A DNA stretch of 64,000 nt from Ilyobacter_A sp963668015 (GCA_963668015.2 CAXXCR010000010.1:113939-177938); one strand, 5' to 3'. Counted from the first letter of the stretch, positions 26,579-39,440 are shown. Numbers and translations are program-made. Notes: a model not told the origin generated them from the letters alone.

Positions 26579-27817
26579 ATGTTCAGAAAATTCCCCAAAT
26601 TTTTATTATTAGCCATATTTTTGCTAGGGTTTTCTGCATGCCATACTTCACAGGTAAAGCAGCAGACCAAACTAAGTACATTTCTGGCTAGGCAAAAAGA
26701 AGAGTTTGTCTGTGACAACCCTGAATTCAACATACTGAAAGATGAGCTAGACAAAAACGAACTTTTCCTTACAGGTGAAATTCACGGAGCTAAAGAAAAT
26801 TACGAGCTTAGATTTACTTTCTTGAAATACCTAAAAGAAAACGCTAACATAAAGTACTACCTAGCTGAGATGGGATACAGCAGCAGCTACTTCTTAAATA
26901 AGTATTTCGAAACTGGGAATACAAAGTTTTTAGATCTGGCGGAGTACTCATGTAAAGGTGGATATGATTTTTCAGTCGACGACTACAAATTCTGGAAAAA
27001 ATCTTTGGCGTATAATAACAGTTTAGAAAAAGAAAACAGGATAAAAATAGTCGGTATCGATTTAGAACACCAATACTGGCTTGCTGTAATGCACTTAGAT
27101 GATATCGCTAAAGAAAAAAATCATTCAGGTTTTATCAAAGAAAGAATGGATAAGATAGCTTATTTCGCAAATTTGGTCGATCCGGCAGGTTCTGATCCTA
27201 AGAAAATAATGGAAAGAGTGGAAAACTTCCCTCATCAAGAATTTTTCGGTTTTGTAAAAGGTTTAGTAAAAGAGATAAAAAATAAAAAAGGAGCGTACGA
27301 ACAATCCTTGGGCACGGAAAACTTCCAAGAGTTCGCTTTTGTGGTAGACTCTATGGATAAAACTTTCAAAACTTATTCAAACAAAGAGACTTTTTATGTT
27401 GAAAGAGAAAAAAATATATACAACAACTTCAAAAAATTACACACTATGCTTCCTACAGGTAAATACTACGGACAGTGGGGGAGCTTCCATATATACCAAA
27501 AAAAGACTAACGACGAAATCAACCTTGGGACTTACATCAACCAAGATGATTCCCCTGTAAAAGATAAGGTTTTATCTATCAACTATGTATATGACAGTAA
27601 TGACCCGAGCTTCTCTTTAAAGAAGAACAAAGAGAACTTAAAGCTTCTTAGAGGTATTAAAGAGGGAGACAAATTTACTCTTTTTAAAATTGATTCTGAA
27701 GAAAAAAATGACTTATTGGCAGACTTCAAGAGTAATATATACAAAGAGCATGTAGGAGAATATTTTCAGTATGCAATCCTTATCAAAGATCCTGTAAAAG
27801 TTAAAACTTTAAACTAG
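26579..27817 (+). CDS. Erythromycin-esterase-like lipoprotein
   Basis: A 412-residue exported protein of the erythromycin esterase / succinoglycan biosynthesis-like fold. The lipobox LLGFSAC anchors it at Cys21. Family residues are present: the G-E-x-H-G motif (TGEIHGAKENYELRF), a conserved Glu in YLAEMGY, IVGIDLEHQY, and the C-terminal His in GQWGSFHIYQ. Studied relatives open macrolide lactones by a His/Glu mechanism, but most lipoprotein homologues have no known substrate. Resistance to macrolides should not be assumed. It has its own promoter and terminator. Confidence 0.78.
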   Translation: MFRKFPKFLLLAIFLLGFSACHTSQVKQQTKLSTFLARQKEEFVCDNPEFNILKDELDKNELFLTGEIHGAKENYELRFTFLKYLKENANIKYYLAEMGYSSSYFLNKYFETGNTKFLDLAEYSCKGGYDFSVDDYKFWKKSLAYNNSLEKENRIKIVGIDLEHQYWLAVMHLDDIAKEKNHSGFIKERMDKIAYFANLVDPAGSDPKKIMERVENFPHQEFFGFVKGLVKEIKNKKGAYEQSLGTENFQEFAFVVDSMDKTFKTYSNKETFYVEREKNIYNNFKKLHTMLPTGKYYGQWGSFHIYQKKTNDEINLGTYINQDDSPVKDKVLSINYVYDSNDPSFSLKKNKENLKLLRGIKEGDKFTLFKIDSEEKNDLLADFKSNIYKEHVGEYFQYAILIKDPVKVKTLN

Positions 27818-27818
27818 C

Positions 27819-27848
27819 AAGTGGTGCGCTAAGCGCACCACTTTTTTA
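27819..27848 (+). terminator. Rho-independent terminator
   Basis: AAGTGGTGCGCT/AGCGCACCACTT stem with TTTTTTATTT. Confidence 0.95.
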
Positions 27849-27940
27849 TTTATATATTTTTTGAGTAATTTTGTTATTAGCATATTTTCTTGAGCCACAT
27901 ATTACTCATAGAAAGCCTTTTAAATCAAAAGGCTATTGAT

Positions 27941-28470
27941 TAACCTAAGCTGTTACCTGTCATAAAATATTGAATTTATTAGCCATACTTTCTTTGCTTG
28001 TCCAAAGAAAGTATCAAAGAAACGACACCCTAAAAAATTACTAAAATCACTTCCGAACTAACTTTCTATTGAAATATAGTCGGCAAGCCTCCTTATTTCA
28101 ATGAAAGTGGATTTCAGAAGATGATTTATTAACGTAATTTTTTAAAAGGGTTTAAGTTCAAATGCTTTGCACGTTATTATTTCTAGGTTTTTTGGCCATT
28201 GAAATAATCAGCGTAAAGAAAGATCGAAGAAAAATCTTTAGAAAAGTTTTAGTGTCCGAAGGCACGGTTTTTGTGCCAAGTTTGGCCATAAATCAAAGAA
28301 CAAAGTGATTATGATTTATGAGCCCTCAGAAAATTATTTTCTGAGTTTTACCCATATTTTCGAGAGCTTTTAGCTGATTTTTCACAGGCCTTGATTTTTG
28401 GTTACTTTTTATCAAGAAAAAGTGACAGGTTTCGAGAAATTCAGTAATTTATCGCAATAATTCTAAGTAA
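27941..28470. repeat. Dispersed repeat, type A, copy 2 (inverted relative to copy 1)
   Basis: About 530 bp matching 14376-14867 in reverse orientation over nearly its full length. The left edge AACCTAAGCTGTTACC (27941-27957) resembles the IS982-type terminal repeat. The right edge, AAATTCAGTAATTTATCGCAATAATTCTAAGTAA split around its middle, is the same edge as in type B copies. It fills the gap between the esterase-like and RodA/FtsW genes; no gene is visible in it. Confidence 0.88.
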
Positions 28471-28597
28471 TCACACAAATTATTTAGAATCAAGAAAATC
28501 AAAGATTTTACTGAAACTTCCTTTTTCCTATGTATGGCTCTACGCTATTTATTTTATTATCGCGACTAAAAAATTTAATAATTCAAAATTACAAAAA

Positions 28598-28626
28598 ATG
28601 AAGAAGTCTTTAAACTTCTTCATTTT
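28598..28626 (-). terminator. Terminator overlapping the RodA/FtsW gene end
   Basis: AATGAAGAAG/CTTCTTCATT hairpin covering the stop codon region, followed by TTTTTTG on the minus strand. Confidence 0.7.
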
Positions 28627-29800
28627 TATTATTTATCTGATTTACATTAAAAAGTATCCCAATACTCACTAAAGTTGTCATCAGCGAACTACCACCATAA
28701 CTCACTAGCGGGAGCGGGATTCCTGTTACCGGCATCAAACCAGTCACAACATAAATATTCATAATCACCTGTATCGCTATCATCACAGTTATCCCCAGTG
28801 CCAGATATCTACCAAAATAATCCTGTGAATTAATTGCAGTAAACAGTCCTATTTTTATTATAATTATATATATTATCAAAAGCAGTGTCACGCCTATAAA
28901 CCCGAGTTCCTCACCCAGAGAAGCCAGAATAAAATCCGTGTGTATTTCTGGAAGGTAGCTATATTTTTGTATCCCATTTCCATACCCTTTTCCAAATACT
29001 CCTCCGCTCCCAATAGCTATTAAAGATTGTTGCACCTGATGCCCCATATCATTATCATATTCATTTGTCAGTAATCCGGTTATATAACTCTTTACACGCT
29101 TGTTCCTGAAGTTTTGCTCCCCTATTTCAAAATAAGACGTAACCCCAAAATATCCAACTAACAGAGTGATAAGGAGCACTGCAGTTATAATGATTTTCTT
29201 GTTAATATTACTTGCAAAAAGCATTACTCCTGTGATTGCAAAATAATGCAACGTAGTACCTAAATCCCTACCAAACAATATTAAAATTGGAATTAAAAAC
29301 AAAGGGACTACATTAAATATTATTTCAAAATTTCTAGCTCCAGTTTTACGATTTTTTTCAAGTTTTCTTGCAAGCAAAATAATATAAGCAACTTTTATAA
29401 ATTCAGATGGCTGTAAATTAAATCCAAATACTCTTATCCACCTTTTACTACCTTTTATTTCACTGGCAAAACCAAGTACTATCATTAAAACTATAATACT
29501 GGCTATAAAAACAAAAAATAAAAATTTCTTATTCTTATACCACTTATATGGAATTTTGCAGAATACCAAGCAGGCAGGCAGTGCTGCACATAAAACCATC
29601 AATTGTTTTGTTAAAAAATGAAAGCCCCCACTACTCGTTTTATTCATAGAAAAATAAAAACTTGCACTGGCTATATTCATTGTGCTTAAAGCTACCAACA
29701 TAAATGGTAATGCTATCAGAAAAATTCTTCTCAGCTTACTATAAGCGGCATTTTTTTCTTCTCTTTCAATTTCTTTTATCCCTTTTACACGATTTTGCAT
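28610..29800 (-). CDS. SEDS-family glycosyltransferase (RodA/FtsW)
   Basis: A 396-residue inner-membrane protein with about ten helices, a peptidoglycan polymerase that works with a class B penicillin-binding protein. Landmarks: LQPSEFIKVAYIILLA, the catalytic-loop Asp in LFGRDLGTTLH, SGGVFGKGYGNG, LPEIHTDFILASLGEELGF and the C-terminal GLMPVTGIPLPLVSYGGSS. The VTGIPLP and HTDF details lean to RodA (elongation) rather than FtsW. No partner PBP gene adjoins it. Its 5' side is 127 bp from the tRNA-Asn gene. Confidence 0.85.
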   Translation of the reverse strand: MQNRVKGIKEIEREEKNAAYSKLRRIFLIALPFMLVALSTMNIASASFYFSMNKTSSGGFHFLTKQLMVLCAALPACLVFCKIPYKWYKNKKFLFFVFIASIIVLMIVLGFASEIKGSKRWIRVFGFNLQPSEFIKVAYIILLARKLEKNRKTGARNFEIIFNVVPLFLIPILILFGRDLGTTLHYFAITGVMLFASNINKKIIITAVLLITLLVGYFGVTSYFEIGEQNFRNKRVKSYITGLLTNEYDNDMGHQVQQSLIAIGSGGVFGKGYGNGIQKYSYLPEIHTDFILASLGEELGFIGVTLLLIIYIIIIKIGLFTAINSQDYFGRYLALGITVMIAIQVIMNIYVVTGLMPVTGIPLPLVSYGGSSLMTTLVSIGILFNVNQINNKNEEV

Positions 29801-29926
29801 ATTTTCATCTCCAAGTAATAAAAATTTATACTATTAGTAGTATTACCTAATAACCTGAATATGTCAAACAAAAACTAATGAATTTATATTTTAACACTAC
29901 AAAAATTTTTCAAAAAATAAAAAAAA

Positions 29927-30002
29927 TGGCTCCCCGAGCCGGACTCGAACCAGCGACAATGCGGTTAACAGCCGCACGCTCTACCAACTGAGCTATCAGG
30001 GA
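29927..30002 (-). tRNA. tRNA-Asn (GTT)
   Basis: A 76-nt cloverleaf with acceptor TCCCTGA paired to TCGGGGA, anticodon GTT in loop CTGTTAA, and encoded CCA. It directly follows the 5S gene in the rRNA operon. Confidence 0.95.
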
Positions 30003-30016
30003 ACTTGTATAATAAG

Positions 30017-30132
30017 CTTGGCGAATACCTATCCTCCCGGGGCGTTGCCACCCAAGTACTTTCGGCGTTTAAGGGCTTAACTTCTGGGTTCGGTATGTGA
30101 CCAGGTGTACCCCCTTAGCTATCTTCACCAAG
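30017..30132 (-). rRNA. 5S ribosomal RNA
   Basis: A 116-nt gene with closing helix CTTGGTGA.../...TTCGCCAAG and the conserved GAACCCAGAAGTTAAGC segment. Last rRNA of the operon. Confidence 0.93.
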
Positions 30133-30204
30133 CTATGGTTATATATATATTTTTTTTTCTTTGCTGTTCCTTAGAACACTCAAAACTGTATAGTAAATAA
30201 TCTT

Positions 30205-33141
<2,937 letters not shown>

Positions 33142-33290
33142 AAAACAGACTTCTCAGTCTAACTCTCTTTATTATCTACTATACAGTTTTCAATGTCCTA
33201 AGTGTAATGCTTCTCAAATAAACAGGCGCCCTAGAGCACCTCTTTTAAAGAACACCACAACAAAATAGAGAAAGCAAGCTTTTGCTCCTT
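33142..33290 (-). other. 16S-23S spacer without tRNA genes
   Basis: A 149-bp spacer in which I see no cloverleaf. The 16S and 23S processing stems must pair across it; no other function is evident. Confidence 0.7.
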
Positions 33291-34808
<1,518 letters not shown>

Positions 34809-34926
34809 AAATATATTTTATCCTCTTAACGAGGTATTCACCATAATCTTTTATATAGTGCTTAACTTTCTCTATTTAGTTCTCAATGTCCTTTTTTGCT
34901 GCGCCCTCTTCTTGAGCACGAGATTA

Positions 34927-34955
34927 ATACTATCATACCCCCACTTTTTTGTCAA
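34927..34955 (-). promoter_or_regulatory. rRNA operon promoter
   Basis: On the minus strand TTGACA (34955-34950), 17-bp spacer, TAGTAT (34932-34927), about 120 bp before the 16S 5' end, with an A/T-rich upstream stretch. Confidence 0.8.
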
Positions 34956-34959
34956 TAAG

Positions 34960-35324
34960 TTTTTTTGTTTTTTTATTTAAATTATTCTTTCTTCCCTTGA
35001 CTGAAAGCAAAGTATAACAAATCAGTAATTTATTTCAAGAATTTTAAATAGCAGTTCGAGTTACATTATCTACATTATTATATATGTAAAATATAAGGCA
35101 TATAAAAAATATTTTCACCTTCCCTCACGCTTGAAAAAAATTAAATGAATCTTTTTCAAATTTATGGTATTACTAATCCTTATTTTAATTTTCAAAATCC
35201 ATTTTCTAAGGCATGTCAGTATGCTTTGAAATTTTTATTTCAAATTTTAAAGGATTTTCCCAATATATATAGAATAATTTTTACACAATACCTATAATTT
35301 CTTAACACGACTTACCCTAAATCC
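34960..35324. other. A/T-rich gap with a repeat-edge remnant
   Basis: No gene seen. Bases 35019-35052 (AAATCAGTAATTTATTTCAA and the following GAATTTTAAATAGCAG) match the right edge shared by type A and B repeats, suggesting a leftover end. Confidence 0.5.
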
Positions 35325-35360
35325 CGGAAGCAAAGAGAGCCCCCCTTTTTCTCTTTGCTT
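35325..35360 (-). terminator. Terminator of the Crp/Fnr gene
   Basis: AAGCAAAGAG/CTCTTTGCTT stem downstream of the Crp/Fnr regulator. Confidence 0.75.
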
Positions 35361-35369
35361 CTTCTATTT

Positions 35370-36026
35370 TTACTCCTTAAGCAACAGCGCCTCTTTATCC
35401 AAGAGTCTGTAATGATTCCTTCCAATCCTTTCCAGTATACCCTCTTCCACAAGCGAGGCCAAAGACCTAGACAACGACGGCCTTGCAACACCGAAAGTTT
35501 CCGACAACTCCTTTAGCGATGTCTTCAAAACAATTTCGTCACCATCCAGATTTTTAAATATATACGCCCTGAGCTTTTCCATAAGAGTTTTGTTCTTGAA
35601 ATCAAACCATATTCTCTGAGACAAAAACTGCGTCCTGGTTGAAACGTCATCAAGGTAGTTCCTCAAAATATCCCCATTCAACTGAAACAATTTTACAAGC
35701 TCGTCCTTGGAGATTCTGAAAATCTCCACATCTGTTTTGCACACTACATCAACCGGAAAAAAATGATTTTTACCAAAAATAAATGCACTGGCTACAACCT
35801 GTCCCTCACTCAGATCCTCTATCCTTATATGTTCGCCGCTGTCTTTTTGCATTTCCGCAGTTAAGATACCCTTCAACACTATTATCAAGTCCTCAACTTC
35901 ATCACCCCTAAAGGCGACTATCTCACCTTTCTCATACTCTTCTACTCTATAATCGACTTTTCCCAATACATTTTTAATCTCAAGCTCTTCAACCCCCATA
36001 AAAATAGCCTTATCCTTCAAATTCAT
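35370..36026 (-). CDS. Crp/Fnr-family transcriptional regulator (HcpR-like candidate)
   Basis: A 218-residue regulator. Residues 20-125 form the cyclic-nucleotide-binding-type beta-roll (KGEIVAFRGDEVEDLIIVLKG). Then comes the long dimer helix, and a C-terminal winged helix (SLKELSETFGVARPSLSRSLASLVEEGIL). There is only one Cys (VVCKTDV), so it cannot hold an FNR-type [4Fe-4S] cluster; a heme- or ligand-sensing mode is more likely. The ATG at 36026 follows AGAGGGGG; a start 8 codons earlier lies inside that region. It is divergent from the four-gene operon at 36240, and GTAAC/GTTAC palindromes lie between them and again before hcp. I infer it controls all three. Confidence 0.9.
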   Translation of the reverse strand: MNLKDKAIFMGVEELEIKNVLGKVDYRVEEYEKGEIVAFRGDEVEDLIIVLKGILTAEMQKDSGEHIRIEDLSEGQVVASAFIFGKNHFFPVDVVCKTDVEIFRISKDELVKLFQLNGDILRNYLDDVSTRTQFLSQRIWFDFKNKTLMEKLRAYIFKNLDGDEIVLKTSLKELSETFGVARPSLSRSLASLVEEGILERIGRNHYRLLDKEALLLKE

Positions 36027-36085
36027 AATCTCGACCCCCTCTCCAAACAAGCCTAAACCTAAAGCAAGAAAAGTTTACCTATTTA

Positions 36086-36099
36086 GTAATCTATGTTAC
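36086..36099. promoter_or_regulatory. Putative Crp/Fnr operator 1 (autoregulatory)
   Basis: GTAAT-CTAT-GTTAC, one mismatch from the GTAAC-N4-GTTAC palindrome. On the minus strand it lies at about +9 to +22 of a possible start set by TATAAT (36120-36115), a position expected for repression of the regulator gene. Confidence 0.55.
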
Positions 36100-36167
36100 C
36101 GAACTTTAATCTAAATTATACTATAATAAGCATATAAAATAAATACAGGAAATTTAAATCACAGTAC

Positions 36168-36181
36168 GTAACTTAGGTTAC
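36168..36181. promoter_or_regulatory. Putative Crp/Fnr operator 2 (class II site)
   Basis: GTAAC-TTAG-GTTAC, a perfect inverted repeat. Its centre (36174.5) is 29.5 bp before the first base of TATAAT at 36204-36209, so it sits at -41.5, replacing a -35 box as in class II Crp/Fnr-activated promoters. The same arrangement occurs before hcp. Confidence 0.75.
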
Positions 36182-36203
36182 CGCAATTTTTACCGCTGCA
36201 GTT

Positions 36204-36209
36204 TATAAT
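36204..36209 (+). promoter_or_regulatory. -10 box of the four-gene operon
   Basis: Perfect TATAAT, 30 bp before the ATG at 36240; the predicted start is near 36216. No -35 consensus is present, in keeping with activator dependence. Confidence 0.75.
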
Positions 36210-36239
36210 TATTTCATAAAGTGAAACGGAGGGTTTTAA

Positions 36240-37448
36240 ATGGCTTATATAAATGAAAATATGAAATTAAATGATATATTAGATAAATTCCCCGAGACAG
36301 TGAGTTTCTTTTCTTCAAAGGGATTTAAAGGACTGGATAAAGCCGAATCCAGAAAGGTTGCTGGAAACATCAGCCTCAAGATGGCTCTTACAGCAAAGAA
36401 AATAAACTTAGATACTTTTGTAAAAGCTCTGGAGGAGTTCATAGATACTACTCGCAATTCTGGAGATGTGACTCTGGATCAGGCTGAAAAACAGGAGGGG
36501 GCAATAAACGCAACCGGTCTTTTACCATGCCCCGTCAGAATACCTCTATTGGAAGCTTTCAAGGACTTCGAAGACGAAAGCAGTATGAAAATCAACTACG
36601 ATCTGAAAGCTGCCTCAAGCGGACTGGACTGGCTAAAAGACAGCATCCAGGGAGACAGCAGCGAGGAACAACTTTCAGATATATTTATATCAGCCGGATT
36701 TGACCTTTTCTTCGAGGACAAGCTTATGGGGAAATTCAAGAAAAACAAAGTGTTCAAAGATATAAGCGGACTGCAGGAATACAACAAGGATTTCAGCAAT
36801 CTTTCATTGAAGGATCCAAACGGTGACTATTCTATGATAGCAGTTGTTCCAGCTGTATTCCTTATCAACAGCGAGGAGTTAGGCGACAGGCCGTTCCCTA
36901 AAACCTGGGAGGATATATTAAGACCGGAATTTGAAAAATCCGTTAGTCTGCCTGTATCAGATTTCGACCTTTTCAATGCTATACTCCTAAACATACATAA
37001 AAAGTTCGGAGACGATGGCGTAAAAAAACTTGGAAGGTCACTGCTTCAAAGCCTTCACCCGGCACAAATGGTAAAATCCGACAAACTTAGAGTTGAAAAG
37101 CCGGTTGTCACTATAATGCCTTATTTTTTCACTAAAATGACCGGACAAGGTGGACCTCTGGTGGCACAGTGGCCTGAAGACGGGGCTATAATATCGCCTA
37201 TCTTTATGCTTACGAAGAGATCCAAAGAGGAGGAGTTAAAGAAAATATCCGAGTTCTTCTCATCCGAAAAAGTCGCAAAAATACTGTCTCACCAGGGGCT
37301 CTTCCCAAGCGTAAACCCTAATATAGACAACCATTTGGAGGGTAAAAAATTCATCTGGCTGGGTTGGGACTACATATATTCAAACGATATCGGCAAATTG
37401 ATAGATACCTGCGAGAACTTGTTCGAGGAAGGAACCAAGGAGGTTTAA
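36240..37448 (+). CDS. Cytosolic substrate-binding-fold protein with N-terminal DUF1858-like domain
   Basis: A 402-residue protein with two parts. Residues 1-70 look like the helical DUF1858/ScdA_N domain (LNDILDKFPETVSFFSSKGF), a domain often found with nitrosative-stress and di-iron repair proteins. Residues 85-400 resemble a type 2 periplasmic binding protein of the ferric-iron/polyamine kind (RPFPKTWEDILRPEFEKS). There is no signal peptide or lipobox, so it should stay in the cytosol, which is odd for this fold. It is first in an operon whose next gene begins 2 bp after its stop. Ribosome site CGGAGGG. The function is unknown; a metal- or cluster-handling role is inferred from its neighbours. 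Confidence 0.8.
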   Translation: MAYINENMKLNDILDKFPETVSFFSSKGFKGLDKAESRKVAGNISLKMALTAKKINLDTFVKALEEFIDTTRNSGDVTLDQAEKQEGAINATGLLPCPVRIPLLEAFKDFEDESSMKINYDLKAASSGLDWLKDSIQGDSSEEQLSDIFISAGFDLFFEDKLMGKFKKNKVFKDISGLQEYNKDFSNLSLKDPNGDYSMIAVVPAVFLINSEELGDRPFPKTWEDILRPEFEKSVSLPVSDFDLFNAILLNIHKKFGDDGVKKLGRSLLQSLHPAQMVKSDKLRVEKPVVTIMPYFFTKMTGQGGPLVAQWPEDGAIISPIFMLTKRSKEEELKKISEFFSSEKVAKILSHQGLFPSVNPNIDNHLEGKKFIWLGWDYIYSNDIGKLIDTCENLFEEGTKEV

Positions 37449-37450
37449 AT

Positions 37451-38149
37451 ATGAATTTAGTAACTGTTTCAGGACCGCCATCATCCGGCAAGACGTCCGT
37501 AATCATAAAAACCATAGAAAGTTTAAAAAATAGGGGTGTAAAAGTTGGGGTTGTTAAGTTTGACTGCCTTTACACAGACGACGACATACTCTACAGCAAA
37601 ATAGGTGTCCCTGTAAAAAAAGGGCTTTCTGCATCAGTATGCCCGGATCACTATTTTGTCAGCAACATAGAGGAAGTGGTGCAATGGGGTATCAAGGAGA
37701 AGGTGGACCTTTTAATTACAGAGAGTGCCGGTCTTTGCAACAGGTGTTCACCGTACATTCAGGATATAAAAGCGGTTTGCGTGATCGATAACCTAAGCGG
37801 TATAAACACACCAAAAAAAATCGGTCCAATGCTTAAAACCGCCGACCTCGTTGTCATAACCAAAGGGGATATCGTATCCCAGGCAGAAAGAGAGGTTTTC
37901 GCTTCCAGGGTTAATTCAGTGAATCCAAAATCTACAATTATGCACATTAACGGACTTACAGGCCAGGGAGCTTTTGAGTTCTCCACACTTATCTATGACG
38001 AGGAGAAACATGTGGATACCTTAAAAGGACAAAAACTTAGATTCTCTATGCCATCTGCGCTGTGTTCATACTGTCTAGGGGAAACCAGAATAGGAGAACA
38101 GCACCAAATGGGTAACGTAAGAAAAATTGATTTGGGTGATGAAAAATGA
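37451..38149 (+). CDS. HypB/UreG-like GTPase, probable metallochaperone
   Basis: A 232-residue SIMIBI-type GTPase. Walker A is GPPSSGKT at residues 8-15. A Walker B-like strand reads LLITESAGLC, and the guanine-specificity motif is TKGD. Two Cys pairs (CNRC near 98 and CSYC near 214) could bind a metal. HypB and UreG use this fold to deliver nickel to enzymes. The start at 37451 has AAGGAGG inside the preceding gene; an upstream in-frame extension to 37364 is a shadow. The stop overlaps the next start (ATGA). It is the second gene of the four-gene operon. Confidence 0.82.
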   Translation: MNLVTVSGPPSSGKTSVIIKTIESLKNRGVKVGVVKFDCLYTDDDILYSKIGVPVKKGLSASVCPDHYFVSNIEEVVQWGIKEKVDLLITESAGLCNRCSPYIQDIKAVCVIDNLSGINTPKKIGPMLKTADLVVITKGDIVSQAEREVFASRVNSVNPKSTIMHINGLTGQGAFEFSTLIYDEEKHVDTLKGQKLRFSMPSALCSYCLGETRIGEQHQMGNVRKIDLGDEK

Positions 38150-39153
38150 TAGATAAAAAAGTTTTAGAAATGGAAGAGATAGGGGTTCTGTTGGAGAATT
38201 ACCCCTTTGTAGAGGAGTTTTTAAAGGACAACCTAATAGATGTAAAGGGTTACGAGCACTTAAAACTTAAAACATTCTTTGAAAATTTTTCCGAAGAGCA
38301 TTTGGAAGAAAAGGCAATCGATACAGAAGATCTGTTGAACGGCATGAGCGCCTACATCGAGCAAATGATTGAATTTTTAGGCTTAGATGAAAACAGTATA
38401 CAGACTTTAACTATATTTCCAGGAAAGAACAAGCTTGGCGAAAAAGAAAATTTCGATACTTTCAAGATTAAAAAAGGAGAGATAATCTGTATTGTTGGTC
38501 CAACAGGCAGCGGAAAAAGCAGGCTGCTGGCCGACATAGAGTGGGCAGCACAAAGAGACACCCCGACAGAACGCCTGGTACACATCGACGGCAAGCCTAT
38601 TGACAAGGCAAATCGTTTTTCTTCCGGAAACAAACTTGTAGCACAGCTTTCACAAAATATGAACTTCGTTATGGACCTTACTGTATACGAGTTCCTTCAA
38701 CTGCATGCACAGAGCAGGATGGTGGAAAACGAAGAGGAAGTTATACAAAAGATAATCGATAAGTCAAACGAACTTGCAGGAGAAAAATTCTCTCCCGACA
38801 CAGCTATAACAAGCCTCAGCGGGGGGCAGTCGAGGGCTTTGATGATAGCCGATACAGCAATACTAAGTACATCCCCTATCGTATTGATAGATGAGATTGA
38901 AAATGCCGGCATAGACAGAAAAAAAGCATTGGAGCTGCTTGTGGGTGAGGAAAAAATAGTATTAATGGCTACCCATGACCCTATACTTGCTCTTATGGGC
39001 GACAAGAGAATCGTCATCAACAACGGCGGGATCACAAAACTAATAGATGTAAGCGCTGAAGAAAAATCCATTCTATCAGAACTGGAAAAAATGGATAAAG
39101 TTATGCAGGGGATGAGGCAGAAATTAAGATACGGAGAACTTATATCATTATAA
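38146..39153 (+). CDS. ABC-type ATPase with N-terminal helical domain, no permease partner
   Basis: A 335-residue protein. Residues 1-95 are helical and resemble the DUF1858-like domain of the operon's first protein (IGVLLENYPFVEEFLKDN). The ATPase domain has Walker A GPTGSGKS at 118-125, signature SLSGGQSRAL, Walker B IVLIDEIENAG and the H-loop MATHDP. No transmembrane gene accompanies it, so it is unlikely to be a classical transporter subunit. It could power assembly or repair of a metal centre. It overlaps the GTPase gene by 4 bp, implying translational coupling. Confidence 0.82.
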   Translation: MIDKKVLEMEEIGVLLENYPFVEEFLKDNLIDVKGYEHLKLKTFFENFSEEHLEEKAIDTEDLLNGMSAYIEQMIEFLGLDENSIQTLTIFPGKNKLGEKENFDTFKIKKGEIICIVGPTGSGKSRLLADIEWAAQRDTPTERLVHIDGKPIDKANRFSSGNKLVAQLSQNMNFVMDLTVYEFLQLHAQSRMVENEEEVIQKIIDKSNELAGEKFSPDTAITSLSGGQSRALMIADTAILSTSPIVLIDEIENAGIDRKKALELLVGEEKIVLMATHDPILALMGDKRIVINNGGITKLIDVSAEEKSILSELEKMDKVMQGMRQKLRYGELISL

Positions 39154-39176
39154 ATTTAAATTAGGAGGCGTTTCAA

Positions 39177-39416
39177 ATGCACGACGGATGTTCAGGAAAT
39201 TTTTCAAACGGTAAACAAGTGGTAGCCAAATTAAGAATTATGGGATTTGAAAGGCAGGCTATGCCGGTACCGGCAAATATAAACTGCGAATGCGGCAATA
39301 CAATATCTATGACAACTTTCGAGTTCAAATGTCCCCACTGCGCTATGGTATATGCAGTTACACCGTGCCATGCATTTGATCCGAACAATATAATGGCAGC
39401 AGGAGAAGAGGTATAA
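39177..39416 (+). CDS. Cys-rich zinc-ribbon-like mini-protein
   Basis: A 79-residue protein. It has a C-x-C pair (NCECGN), a C-x2-C pair (CPHC) and further Cys at the N-terminus (HDGC) and near the C-terminus (TPCHAF), enough for one four-Cys site plus extra thiols. There is no signal peptide. AGGAGGCG lies 7 bp before the ATG. It is the last gene of the operon before a strong terminator. It may be a metal or cluster carrier for the GTPase and ATPase; the function is unknown. Confidence 0.8.
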   Translation: MHDGCSGNFSNGKQVVAKLRIMGFERQAMPVPANINCECGNTISMTTFEFKCPHCAMVYAVTPCHAFDPNNIMAAGEEV

Positions 39417-39440
39417 GAGGGGGTTTTCCCCTCTTTTTTT
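39415..39440 (+). terminator. Terminator of the four-gene operon
   Basis: AAGAGGGG/CCCCTCTT hairpin followed by TTTTTTATT. Confidence 0.9.

Noticed and set aside
37364..37450. N-terminal extension of the GTPase
   Set aside because: It overlaps the end of the preceding gene, lacks a ribosome site, and the Walker A start at 37451 fits the family.
36240..39153. A classical iron or polyamine ABC importer
   Set aside because: The binding protein lacks a signal peptide and there is no permease gene; a GTPase lies between the two.
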